Assembly: GCA_000176735.1 (NCBI GenBank)
Contig: ADBE01000129.1
Coordinates: forward strand, 1 to 38,534
Length of the DNA stretch: 38,534 nucleotides
Reading direction: 5' to 3'
From: Neisseria polysaccharea ATCC 43768
GTDB taxonomy: Bacteria; Pseudomonadota; Gammaproteobacteria; Burkholderiales; Neisseriaceae
Both the position numbers and the translations under genes were made by a program. Positions 1-8,304 of this stretch are shown piece by piece. The first letter of the stretch is position 1. Every line of letters starts with the position of its first letter. The notes below the pieces were generated by a model that was not told the origin of the DNA, made no database searches, and saw nothing but the letters and a program-made list of their open reading frames with translations.

Positions 1-1656
1 GGCGTGTGGTATATCGGCGTTAAGACCGACAGGGAGGGCAACACGCAGGAAGCCACGCCGGTAAAACTGTCATCCCCCATCGACATCATAGGCAGGGGCA
101 CGGACAACGACGGCGCATATTACCGCGTAATACGCTGGCAGGACGCTAACACACGGCGAACCAAAACCGCCGCCATCCCCAAAGGCGAAATCGTAACAGG
201 GCAGTGCTGGGCAAGATTGGGGCAGTACGGTATAGACATCCTATCAGGCAAGGTTAAGCGTGAACGGCTTTCCGACTATTTGCAGACACAGGGCGGCGGC
301 GATATTTACACCATTACCGACCGCGCAGGCTGGCACAAAGACACCTATATCATGCCTAGCGGGGAAACCATCACGGCAACCGACAAAGGCCCCGCCATCA
401 TCTATAACGGAGACACCAGCCAAAGGGAGGGCTATACGGAATCGGGCAGCCTTGAAGAATGGCGGCAGGAAGCCGCCCGATACGCAGAGGGCAACAGCCG
501 CCTATGCCTTGCATTGGGCTTAAGCCTTGCCGCGCCGTTCTTGGCACTGCTGCACGAAGAGGGCGGCGGCGTACACTTGGCAGGCAGTTCGTCCAAAGGA
601 AAAACCACAGCCGCCAACCTTGCATTAAGCGTATGGGGCAGCTATGAAGCCACAAAAAGCAACTGGGACACTACCGCATTAGGTTTGCAAAATGCCGCAT
701 TAGCGCGTAACGACGGCTTTTTAGCACTGGACGAAATCGGACAGACCGCAGACCCGCGAAGAATCCCCCAAATGGTTTACAGCGTGATCAACGGCATATC
801 GAAAACACAGGGCGCGAAAGACGGCGGCAACCGCAAACAAAAGACATGGCGCAATCTGATACTCTCAACGGGCGAAACCAACCCTGAAAGCCTAATCGGA
901 GACCGCGCCCAATGGAAGGCAGGCAACCGCGCCCGATTGCCAGATATACAGGCAGAAGCCAAACACGGCATATACGACACGCTGCACGGCTTCACAGACG
1001 GCGCGAAACTGTCGGAGCATATCAACAGGGCAGCCGCCAAGAAATACGGCACGGCAGGGCGCGCCCTTATCCGCCAAATCCTTTCAGACGGCAAAGAAGC
1101 CGCCGCCGAAACCATAGAAGCAACACGCGCCCGATACCTTGAAGCCTTGCCGCCTATGGAAGGGCAGGCACGGAGGATAGCCCGCCGTTTTACCCTTTTA
1201 GCCGCCGTTTTAGAATATGCCACGCCCATTACAGGATTAAAGACAGGCGGGGCGGGGGTTATGCAGTGCTTTCACGAATGGCTGGAAGAGAACGGCACAG
1301 GAGACCGAGAAGCAGAAGCGATATGCAGCCAGTTGGACGACTTTATCGCACAATATGCCGATTCCCCGCGCTTCCTGTCGTGGAGCGAAAGAGACGCGCC
1401 ATACACCATGACAGGCGGCAAAGGCAAAGGGCACGCAGGCTTTAAAGTGCAGGTTGGCGGCAATGACGAGTTTTACATCCTGCCGCTGGTGTTTAGAGAA
1501 GAAATCGCCCAATCGTTCCCGATTCATACCGTGTGTAAGGTACTATCGGAAAAAGGACGCTTGAAGCCGTCCAAAAACGGCTACCAGCACCAAATCAAAG
1601 TGAACAAGAAGCCGATACGCCATTATTTAATCATTGAGCCGCTAGAACTTGATTGA
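1..1656 (+). CDS. DUF927 primase/helicase-type protein, 5' end cut by window edge
   Basis: The reading frame is already open at base 1, so the true start may lie outside the window; the first possible start inside is GTG at 4 (550 residues). Numbering from there, a Walker A loop GSSSKGKTT lies at about 194-202 (Lys200) and a Walker B-like LALDEIGQ at about 240-247. This layout matches the DUF927 family, ATPases found in phages, satellites and plasmids, often next to a primase domain and thought to act in DNA replication. The toxin-antitoxin pair and repeat array that follow fit a mobile element. A hairpin terminator lies just after the stop. The family call is fairly firm; replication as its role is inferred. 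Confidence 0.75.
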   Translation, partial: GVWYIGVKTDREGNTQEATPVKLSSPIDIIGRGTDNDGAYYRVIRWQDANTRRTKTAAIPKGEIVTGQCWARLGQYGIDILSGKVKRERLSDYLQTQGGGDIYTITDRAGWHKDTYIMPSGETITATDKGPAIIYNGDTSQREGYTESGSLEEWRQEAARYAEGNSRLCLALGLSLAAPFLALLHEEGGGVHLAGSSSKGKTTAANLALSVWGSYEATKSNWDTTALGLQNAALARNDGFLALDEIGQTADPRRIPQMVYSVINGISKTQGAKDGGNRKQKTWRNLILSTGETNPESLIGDRAQWKAGNRARLPDIQAEAKHGIYDTLHGFTDGAKLSEHINRAAAKKYGTAGRALIRQILSDGKEAAAETIEATRARYLEALPPMEGQARRIARRFTLLAAVLEYATPITGLKTGGAGVMQCFHEWLEENGTGDREAEAICSQLDDFIAQYADSPRFLSWSERDAPYTMTGGKGKGHAGFKVQVGGNDEFYILPLVFREEIAQSFPIHTVCKVLSEKGRLKPSKNGYQHQIKVNKKPIRHYLIIEPLELD

Positions 1657-1664
1657 TACAGAGA

Positions 1665-1684
1665 GCCGCCGAAAGGCGGTTTTT
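1665..1684 (+). terminator. Rho-independent terminator after the DUF927 gene
   Basis: GCCGCC, loop GAAA, GGCGGT, then a short T run. The same stem and GAAA loop recur after higA at 2350. Confidence 0.75.
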
Positions 1685-1687
1685 ATC

Positions 1688-1715
1688 TTGACATTGTAAC
1701 GTGTAGAGATACAAT
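1688..1715 (+). promoter_or_regulatory. Sigma-70 promoter of higBA with overlapping inverted repeat
   Basis: A perfect -35 TTGACA (1688-1693) and a -10 TACAAT (1710-1715) are separated by 16 bases. The spacer starts with TTGTA and the -10 reads TACAA, giving an imperfect palindrome (ATTGTA at 1693-1698, TACAAT at 1710-1715). That is where HigA or the HigBA complex would be expected to bind for autoregulation. The promoter is seen directly; the operator role is inferred. Confidence 0.7.
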
Positions 1716-1741
1716 AAAGGAAACAGATATAGGCTTGTATC

Positions 1742-2020
1742 ATGATTCTGACATTCAGACATAAAGGCTTGGAGCAGTTTTACAAGACAGGGAGCAAGGC
1801 AGGCATACAGGCGGCACATTCAGCCAAAATCCGCCGCATACTTGCACGTTTAGATAGTTCCTCAACCCCTAACGACATGAACATTGCAGGCTGGAATTTA
1901 CACCCCTTAAGCGGCAATCTGTCAGGGCATTGGAGCGTGAAAGTGAGCGGCAATTGGCGCATTACATTCAGAATCGAATCAGGACACGCCGAAATTGTAG
2001 ATTATCAAGACTATCACTAG
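1742..2020 (+). CDS. higB: HigB/RelE-type toxin
   Basis: A 92-residue protein with the RelE/HigB fold pattern: a short N-terminal strand and helix, then a C-terminal block with SGHWSVKVSGNWRITFRI, where basic and aromatic residues of the ribosome-dependent mRNA endonuclease are usually found. It is the first gene of a two-gene unit with a strong promoter 26 bases upstream, and the antitoxin gene starts 9 bases after its stop. Toxin-before-antitoxin order is typical of higBA and unlike most relBE loci. The expected role is mRNA cleavage on the ribosome when the antitoxin is lost, which stabilises the element. Confidence 0.85.
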   Translation: MILTFRHKGLEQFYKTGSKAGIQAAHSAKIRRILARLDSSSTPNDMNIAGWNLHPLSGNLSGHWSVKVSGNWRITFRIESGHAEIVDYQDYH

Positions 2021-2029
2021 GAGTAAGCC

Positions 2030-2323
2030 ATGATGTACAACCCACCACACCCGGCGGAAACCATCAAAGAGGACATATTGCCCGCGCTTGGAATCGGCAT
2101 AAGCGAAGCAGCCGCGCAATTGGGCGTTTCAAGAATAACCCTTAGCCGCCTGTTGAACGGCAAGGCAGGAATCAGCCCTGAAATGGCAATCAGGCTTCAC
2201 GCATGGTTAGGGGCAGACAGCCCCAGCCCCGAATCATGGTTACACCAGCAGGCGGATTATGATTTATGGAAGGCAAGGCAGAAAACCGCGCCAAACGTAA
2301 CACCAGCCCCGTATATGGCATAG
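2030..2323 (+). CDS. higA: HigA antitoxin, XRE-type helix-turn-helix
   Basis: A 97-residue protein with a clear helix-turn-helix at about 25-60 ([20 protein letters not shown] followed by [18 protein letters not shown]), typical of HigA antitoxins that neutralise HigB and repress the operon. The start ATG at 2030 follows the ribosome site TAGGAG, which overlaps the higB stop; the next codon (2033) is also ATG and could be used instead. A hairpin terminator at 2350 ends the operon. Confidence 0.87.
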   Translation: MMYNPPHPAETIKEDILPALGIGISEAAAQLGVSRITLSRLLNGKAGISPEMAIRLHAWLGADSPSPESWLHQQADYDLWKARQKTAPNVTPAPYMA

Positions 2324-2349
2324 TCGGATTTACCGATACCGACAACACC

Positions 2350-2370
2350 GCCGCCGAAAGGCGGCTTTTT
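2350..2370 (+). terminator. Rho-independent terminator of higBA
   Basis: GCCGCC, loop GAAA, GGCGGC, then TTTTT. Nearly identical to the hairpin at 1665. Confidence 0.8.
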
Positions 2371-2455
2371 ACGCTATCGGAAAACAGGAAAACGAAAGAA
2401 AAAGGCTATCACGGCACAGGAAAAGCCGAAAAACAGGCGGAAAACGGGGAAAGAG

Positions 2456-2552
2456 TTGTTACAGTTGTTACCGACTTGTTACCGAAAAACGCGAAAAGAA
2501 ATATTAAAATCATAATGTTGCGAAGCGGTAACAAGAGTAACAACGGTAACAA
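2456..2552. repeat. Inverted iteron-like array flanking an AT-rich core
   Basis: The left arm has three TTGTTAC units (2456-2462, 2465-2471, 2476-2482; the last two extend to TTGTTACCG). The right arm has three inverted GTAACAA units at exact 9-base steps (2528-2534, 2537-2543, 2546-2552; the outer two preceded by CG). Between them lies an AT-rich stretch of about 40 bases, and a second AT-rich run (TTTTTATATATATA) follows at 2557. Iterons flanking AT-rich DNA beside a replication ATPase resemble the origins of satellites and plasmids. The repeats are seen directly; the origin role is inferred. A regulator-binding array is the main alternative. Confidence 0.5.
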
Positions 2553-2775
2553 GTGATTTTTATATATATACTGTTTTTTTATACGGGGCGGCGGCGCATG
2601 ATTGCCGATGTTACAATGTGCCCATATTTCACAGCTTGGCAGAAATGCCACAAACCGCCCCTGAAAAATTTTGACTTTGACAAATTTACGGTATTTTTTA
2701 CGGTATTATTGATTTGCCTAAAAATAAAATATATTTAAATCAGCATGATATGCTTTCATTTCGAGAGAGACCCTG

Positions 2776-2801
2776 CCGCTTTTAGAGCGGTTATTTTTTT
2801 G
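2776..2801 (+). terminator. Terminator-like hairpin in the AT-rich gap
   Basis: CCGCT, loop TTTAG, AGCGG, then TTATTTTTTT. No intact gene ends just before it, so it may be left over from a lost gene. Confidence 0.6.
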
Positions 2802-2971
2802 TCTATTGCTGTTTAATGAAATAGATAAGACTAAATACAATCAATATATTAATTCGTTGTTAGCTCTCTTGGTTCTGTCAATGCCGCCCAATACAGTCCG
2901 GTGCAATGAGCCATTTTCAGGAAGTATGGTTGGGAATATTTTTGATATATCAAAAATAAAATCAAGTTCAA

Positions 2972-3142
2972 TCAATATCCCGAGTCTTTATTGGGATGAA
3001 ACCCTGTAAATTTTAAAATTCTTGATACCGAAGAAGGGTTTTTCACATCTGCCCCTCCTGCATAAACTGTTAACAATTCCCATCTTTCAAAAAAAGGTAC
3101 TCCTGATTTTATTCTTTTAAAATCAATCAATGATCTCTCCAT
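2972..3142 (-). CDS. Small unknown ORF, possibly a gene remnant
   Basis: A 56-residue minus-strand frame starting at ATG (3142) and ending TGA. It encodes a protein-like sequence with a balanced composition (contains VPFFERWELLTVYAGGADV and ILKFTGFHP), unlike the random frames around it. I do not recognise the family. A stop lies only a few codons upstream of the ATG, so it is either a complete small protein or the 3' part of a decayed gene. It is too short to have been found by length-based gene calling. Confidence 0.3.
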   Translation of the reverse strand: MERSLIDFKRIKSGVPFFERWELLTVYAGGADVKNPSSVSRILKFTGFHPNKDSGY

Positions 3143-3377
3143 CTTCAAAAAATATTAAAAGATGAAAGATTTTTCTTGATTGAACTGTCGGTTTGCGTTA
3201 TCGTTTCTACTCTTTTTCACAAACTCTGTGTTCCTTTCCAATTGATTGGATAATCCGTCTGTTGCCGTGTTCTTCCAATGCGCGTACCCTAAATCGCTGC
3301 TTGGTGGAATTGCATTACAGGTGCTGTGGCAAAGCGGTTTGTCCCTATTGGTTTGAAACCGTATAAAAGAGGTCGTT

Positions 3378-5105
3378 ATGCAGTTATCAGGCGCACAAAT
3401 CATAGTGCAGAGTCTCAAAGCCGAAGGCGTCGAGTACGTTTTCGGTTATCCCGGCGGTGCGGTTATCGAAATCTACGATGCCCTGTTCCAACTCAATAAA
3501 TTCAAACACATTCTTACCCGCCATGAGCAGGCGGCAGTACACGCGGCAGATGCGTATGCGCGCGTCAGCGGTAAGGTGGGCGTGGCATTGGTTACATCCG
3601 GCCCGGGTGTTACCAATGCACTGACCGGTATTGCTACTGCCTATACGGATTCGATTCCGATGGTGGTCATCAGCGGACAGGTAGGCAATTCCCTGATTGG
3701 TACGGATGCGTTCCAAGAAGTTGATACGGTGGGTATTACCCGTCCGTGCGTCAAACACAATTTCCTGGTTACGGATATCAATGAGTTGGCGGAAACCATT
3801 AAAAAGGCGTTCCAAATTGCCGCAAGCGGCCGACCGGGGCCCGTGGTGGTTGATGTCCCGAAAGATGTTACGCAGGCGATGGCGAAATTCAGCTATCCTC
3901 AGGAAGACATTTTTATCCGTTCGTATCAACCGGTTGTTCAAGGGCATATCGGTCAGATTAAAAAGGCCGTGCAGATGTTGGCATCTGCCAAACGTCCAGT
4001 CGTCTATTTTGGCGGCGGCGTGGTGTTGGGTAATGCTTCTGAAGAGCTGACCCGATTTGTCCGAATGACGGGTACTCCGTGCACGGGTACGCTGATGGGC
4101 TTGGGCGCTTATCCTTCCAGCGACCGCCAATTCCTCGGTATGCTCGGTATGCACGGTACTTACGAGGCAAACCTTGCCATGCAGAATGCGGATGTCGTTC
4201 TTGCCGTAGGTGCGCGTTTTGACGACCGTGTGGTTTCCGTACCGTCTAAATTTTTCGAGAAGGCGAAGAAGGTTATCCATATCGATGTCGATCCTTCCAG
4301 CATCGCCAAACGCGTGAAGGTGGACATTCCGATTGTCGGCGACGTGAAAAACGTTTTGTCCGAGATGGTTGCGCTGTGGCAAAAACAAGAGTCCGTGCCG
4401 TCTGAAGATGCTTTGGGCAAATGGTGGAAAACCATAGAGGAATGGCGTTCCCGCGATTGCTTGTGGTTTGACAACAGCAGCGAAATTATCAAGCCCCAAT
4501 ATGTGATTCAGAAGCTTGCCGAGATTACCGGCAATTCGGCAATCATCACATCGGATGTAGGGCAGCATCAAATGTTTGCGGCTCAATATTATCCTTTCGA
4601 ACGTCCGCGCCAATGGCTCAACTCCGGCGGTTTGGGTACGATGGGCGTGGGTCTGCCTTATGCGATTGGTGCAAAACTTGCCGCCCCGAATCAAGACGTA
4701 TTCTGTATTACCGGCGACGGCTCGATCCAGATGAACATCCAAGAGCTGTCCACCTGTTTCCAATATCGGATTCCGGTTAACGTCATTACACTGAACAACG
4801 GTTATCTCGGTATGGTACGCCAGTGGCAGGAAATATATTACGGCGGACGAGAGTCGGAAACCTATTTCGATTCTTTGCCCGATTTCGTCAAACTTGCCGA
4901 GGCATACGGTCATATCGGTATCCGCGTGGACAAGAAGTCTGATGTGGAAGGTGCGTTGTTGGAAGCATTGAACCAAAAAGACAGGCTGGTGTTTATCGAC
5001 TTCCTGACCGACCAGAAACAGAATGTGATGCCTATGGTCGGCAACGGCAAAGGTTTGGACGAAATGGTACTTCCGCCGCATATGTGTGCGGACGGAAAGG
5101 CGTAA
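3378..5105 (+). CDS. ilvI: Acetolactate synthase III, large subunit
   Basis: Condenses two pyruvates, or pyruvate with 2-ketobutyrate, in the first shared step of valine, leucine and isoleucine synthesis. The 575-residue protein shows the three-domain thiamine-diphosphate enzyme pattern: an N-terminal domain with the catalytic glutamate in RHEQAAVHAADAYAR at about 46-60, a central FAD-binding domain, and a C-terminal diphosphate-binding motif starting GDGSIQMN and ending LNNGYLGMVRQW. Length is normal. The start ATG at 3378 has GAGG just upstream. The small subunit gene begins 10 bases after the stop, so the two are co-translated. Confidence 0.97.
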   Translation: MQLSGAQIIVQSLKAEGVEYVFGYPGGAVIEIYDALFQLNKFKHILTRHEQAAVHAADAYARVSGKVGVALVTSGPGVTNALTGIATAYTDSIPMVVISGQVGNSLIGTDAFQEVDTVGITRPCVKHNFLVTDINELAETIKKAFQIAASGRPGPVVVDVPKDVTQAMAKFSYPQEDIFIRSYQPVVQGHIGQIKKAVQMLASAKRPVVYFGGGVVLGNASEELTRFVRMTGTPCTGTLMGLGAYPSSDRQFLGMLGMHGTYEANLAMQNADVVLAVGARFDDRVVSVPSKFFEKAKKVIHIDVDPSSIAKRVKVDIPIVGDVKNVLSEMVALWQKQESVPSEDALGKWWKTIEEWRSRDCLWFDNSSEIIKPQYVIQKLAEITGNSAIITSDVGQHQMFAAQYYPFERPRQWLNSGGLGTMGVGLPYAIGAKLAAPNQDVFCITGDGSIQMNIQELSTCFQYRIPVNVITLNNGYLGMVRQWQEIYYGGRESETYFDSLPDFVKLAEAYGHIGIRVDKKSDVEGALLEALNQKDRLVFIDFLTDQKQNVMPMVGNGKGLDEMVLPPHMCADGKA

Positions 5106-5115
5106 GGAGAGACAA

Positions 5116-5607
5116 ATGCGACATATCTTATCTGTTCTGATTGAAAACGAATCAGGTGCGATGAGCCGCGTGGTCGGTTTGTTCTCTGCACGCGATTACA
5201 ATATCGATTCTTTGGCGGTTGCGCCGACCGAAGACAAAACCCTGTCCCGTATGACCATCGTTACCCACGGCGATGAGCAGGTCATCGAACAAATCACCAA
5301 GCAACTCAATAAATTGATTGAAGTGATTAAAGTGGTCGATTTGAACGAAAGCCGTTTTGTCGAACGCGAACTGATGTTGGTAAAAGTCCGTGCCGCCGGC
5401 AAAGACCGCGACGAATTTTTACGCTTGACCGAAATCTACCGTGGCAGCATCATCGATGTAACCGACCGTAGCTACACCATCGAAATCACAGGCTCAACCG
5501 ACAAACTCGACTCTTTCCTCGAAACCGTCGGACGCGCTCAGATTCTGGAAACCGTACGTACAGGCGCAGCCGGCATCGGCCGCGGCGAGCGTATCTTGAA
5601 AATTTAA
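5116..5607 (+). CDS. ilvH: Acetolactate synthase III, regulatory small subunit
   Basis: The ACT-domain partner of IlvI that confers valine feedback inhibition. The N-terminal ACT domain (about 2-75) carries the expected SVLIENESGAMSRVVGLFSAR pattern; the second half is the usual C-terminal dimerisation domain. I place the start at ATG 5116 after GGAGAG, giving 163 residues, the family length. An upstream in-frame ATG at 5086 lies inside the end of ilvI and would add ten unlikely basic residues. Confidence 0.96.
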   Translation: MRHILSVLIENESGAMSRVVGLFSARDYNIDSLAVAPTEDKTLSRMTIVTHGDEQVIEQITKQLNKLIEVIKVVDLNESRFVERELMLVKVRAAGKDRDEFLRLTEIYRGSIIDVTDRSYTIEITGSTDKLDSFLETVGRAQILETVRTGAAGIGRGERILKI

Positions 5608-5614
5608 TACCGCC

Positions 5615-5647
5615 GTTTTTCAGACGGCAATATGCCGTCTGAAAAAC
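5615..5647. terminator. Inverted uptake-sequence pair after ilvH
   Basis: Two DUS copies face each other as 15-base perfect arms (5615-5629 and 5633-5647) with a 3-base loop and A/T runs on both sides. It can act as a terminator or attenuator between ilvH and the ABM gene as well as an uptake signal. Confidence 0.75.
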
Positions 5648-5666
5648 AAAGCGGTAGGAGAGATTA

Positions 5667-7047
<1,381 letters not shown>

Positions 7048-7063
7048 TTGTTTTCAAACGGGA

Positions 7064-7091
7064 CTGCCTACACATCGTGTAGGCAGTTTTT
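7064..7091 (+). terminator. Rho-independent terminator of ilvC
   Basis: CTGCCTACAC, loop ATC, GTGTAGGCAG, then TTTTTAT: ten perfect base pairs. Confidence 0.9.
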
Positions 7092-7096
7092 ATATG

Positions 7097-7129
7097 GATG
7101 CCGTCTGAACATCGTGTTCAGACGGCATC
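7097..7129. terminator. Inverted DUS pair between ilvC and argF
   Basis: Perfect 15-base arms (7097-7111 and 7115-7129) built from two AT-DUS copies. It lies between the convergent ilvC and argF ends and probably serves argF on the minus strand as well as uptake. Confidence 0.7.
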
Positions 7130-7164
7130 TGTGTTGCGGATGAATTTAAACAGGTACAGTTCTG

Positions 7165-8160
7165 TCAGTCGCCCAGAGCCGCGACCATTACCGCTTTAAT
7201 CGTGTGCATACGGTTTTCCGCTTGGTCGAACACGATGCTGGCAGGGCTTTCGAATACTTCTTCCGTTACTTCTACGCCGTTTAAGCCGAAGGTTTCGTAA
7301 ATCCATTCGCCGACTTTGGTTTCTCGGTTGTGAAAGGCGGGCAGGCAGTGCATGAATTTGACCTGCGGATTGCCCGATGCCGCCATCAGTTCGGGGGTAA
7401 CGCGGTAATCTTTCAGCAAATCGATGCGTTCCTGCCAGACTTCTTTCGGCTCGCCCATGCTGACCCATACGTCAGTATGAATGAAACCGACACCTTTGAC
7501 GGCTTCATGCGCGTTTTCGGTCAGGGTAATTTTTGCGCCGGTTTCTTTGGCGGCGGCGTGTGCGGCGGCGATAATGCCTTCAGACGGCCACAGGCTTTCC
7601 GGTGCTCCGATACGCACGTCCATTCCCAATTTTGCCCCTAAAATCAGCAGGGAATTGCCCATGTTGTAACGCGCGTCGCCGACGTAGGCAAACGCGGTTT
7701 GGTTCAGAGGTTTGCTGCTATGTTCGCGCATAGTCAGTGCGTCGGCAAGCATTTGTGTGGGATGGAACTCGTTGGTCAGCCCGTTGAACACGGGTACGCC
7801 CGCATATTTTGCCAATTCTTCAACAATTTCCTGACCGAAGCCGCGATATTCGATGGCATCGTACATCCTGCCCAAGACGCGCGCCGTGTCTTTGATGCTT
7901 TCTTTGTGCCCGATTTGGCTGGCAGACGGTTCCAGATAGGTTGCACCCGCGCCTTGATCGCGTGCGGCGACTTCAAATGCGCAGCGTGTGCGCGTGGATG
8001 TTTTTTCAAAAATCAGGGCGATGTTTTTCCCTTTCATCCGCTGCACTTCGCACCCTGCCTTTTTGGCGGCTTTCAATTCGGCGGCAAGGTCGAGGTAGGC
8101 GGTGATTTCTTCCGGCGTGAAGTCTAAGAGTTTCAAGAAGTGGCGGTTTTTCAGGTTCAT
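7165..8160 (-). CDS. argF: Ornithine carbamoyltransferase
   Basis: Makes citrulline from ornithine and carbamoyl phosphate in arginine synthesis. The 331-residue protein has the carbamoyl-phosphate motif STRTRC at about 55-60, HPTQ with the following MLADALTM at about 133-144, and the ornithine-side motif [11 protein letters not shown] near 272-282. Length is normal for the anabolic enzyme. It is transcribed away from acnB's 3' end and towards ilvC, and appears to be a single-gene unit. Confidence 0.96.
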   Translation of the reverse strand: MNLKNRHFLKLLDFTPEEITAYLDLAAELKAAKKAGCEVQRMKGKNIALIFEKTSTRTRCAFEVAARDQGAGATYLEPSASQIGHKESIKDTARVLGRMYDAIEYRGFGQEIVEELAKYAGVPVFNGLTNEFHPTQMLADALTMREHSSKPLNQTAFAYVGDARYNMGNSLLILGAKLGMDVRIGAPESLWPSEGIIAAAHAAAKETGAKITLTENAHEAVKGVGFIHTDVWVSMGEPKEVWQERIDLLKDYRVTPELMAASGNPQVKFMHCLPAFHNRETKVGEWIYETFGLNGVEVTEEVFESPASIVFDQAENRMHTIKAVMVAALGD

Positions 8161-8240
8161 ATTATCGTCTGCCTTGTATGGCGGATGGGGAGGATTACAT
8201 TATACTGCCCGTTAAAAGGGGAGATTGGCAGAATATTATA

Positions 8241-8269
8241 ATGCCGTCTGAAAAACTTTCAGACGGCAT
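8241..8269. terminator. Inverted DUS pair after acnB
   Basis: ATGCCGTCTGAAA (8241-8253) faces TTTCAGACGGCAT (8257-8269). It lies just past the acnB stop on the minus strand. Confidence 0.65.
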
Positions 8270-8304
8270 GGGTGCCAACCCCTTATATCACGGGGTTGCT
8301 CCGG

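Larger units (their letters stand above)
2553..3377. other. AT-rich gap at the junction between island and core genome
   Basis: About 825 bases with no convincing gene on the plus strand. It contains a terminator-like hairpin at 2776, one small minus-strand frame (2972-3142), and the leader of ilvI. Base composition from about 2640 to 3180 is much richer in A and T than either the mobile element to the left or the ilv genes to the right, which suggests a further layer of foreign or decayed DNA. I see no integrase, attachment-site duplication or tRNA. Confidence 0.5.

Noticed and set aside
2456-2552. Short repeats that might be a CRISPR array
   Set aside because: Units are 7-9 bases, spaced 9-11 bases and inverted in two arms; CRISPR repeats are longer and in one orientation.
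2266-2556. A 96-residue plus-strand frame after higA
   Set aside because: It begins inside higA, runs through a terminator hairpin, and its second half only translates the GTTAC repeats.
3155-3418. An 87-residue minus-strand frame over the ilvI leader
   Set aside because: It overlaps the ilvI start, has no family features and contains the expected leader and ribosome site of ilvI on the other strand.
3387-5081. A 564-residue open frame on the minus strand opposite ilvI
   Set aside because: It is a codon-bias shadow of the well-supported ilvI gene and shows no recognisable domain. Similar long shadows lie opposite pepA, glnS, mnmA, pyrG and rpoD.
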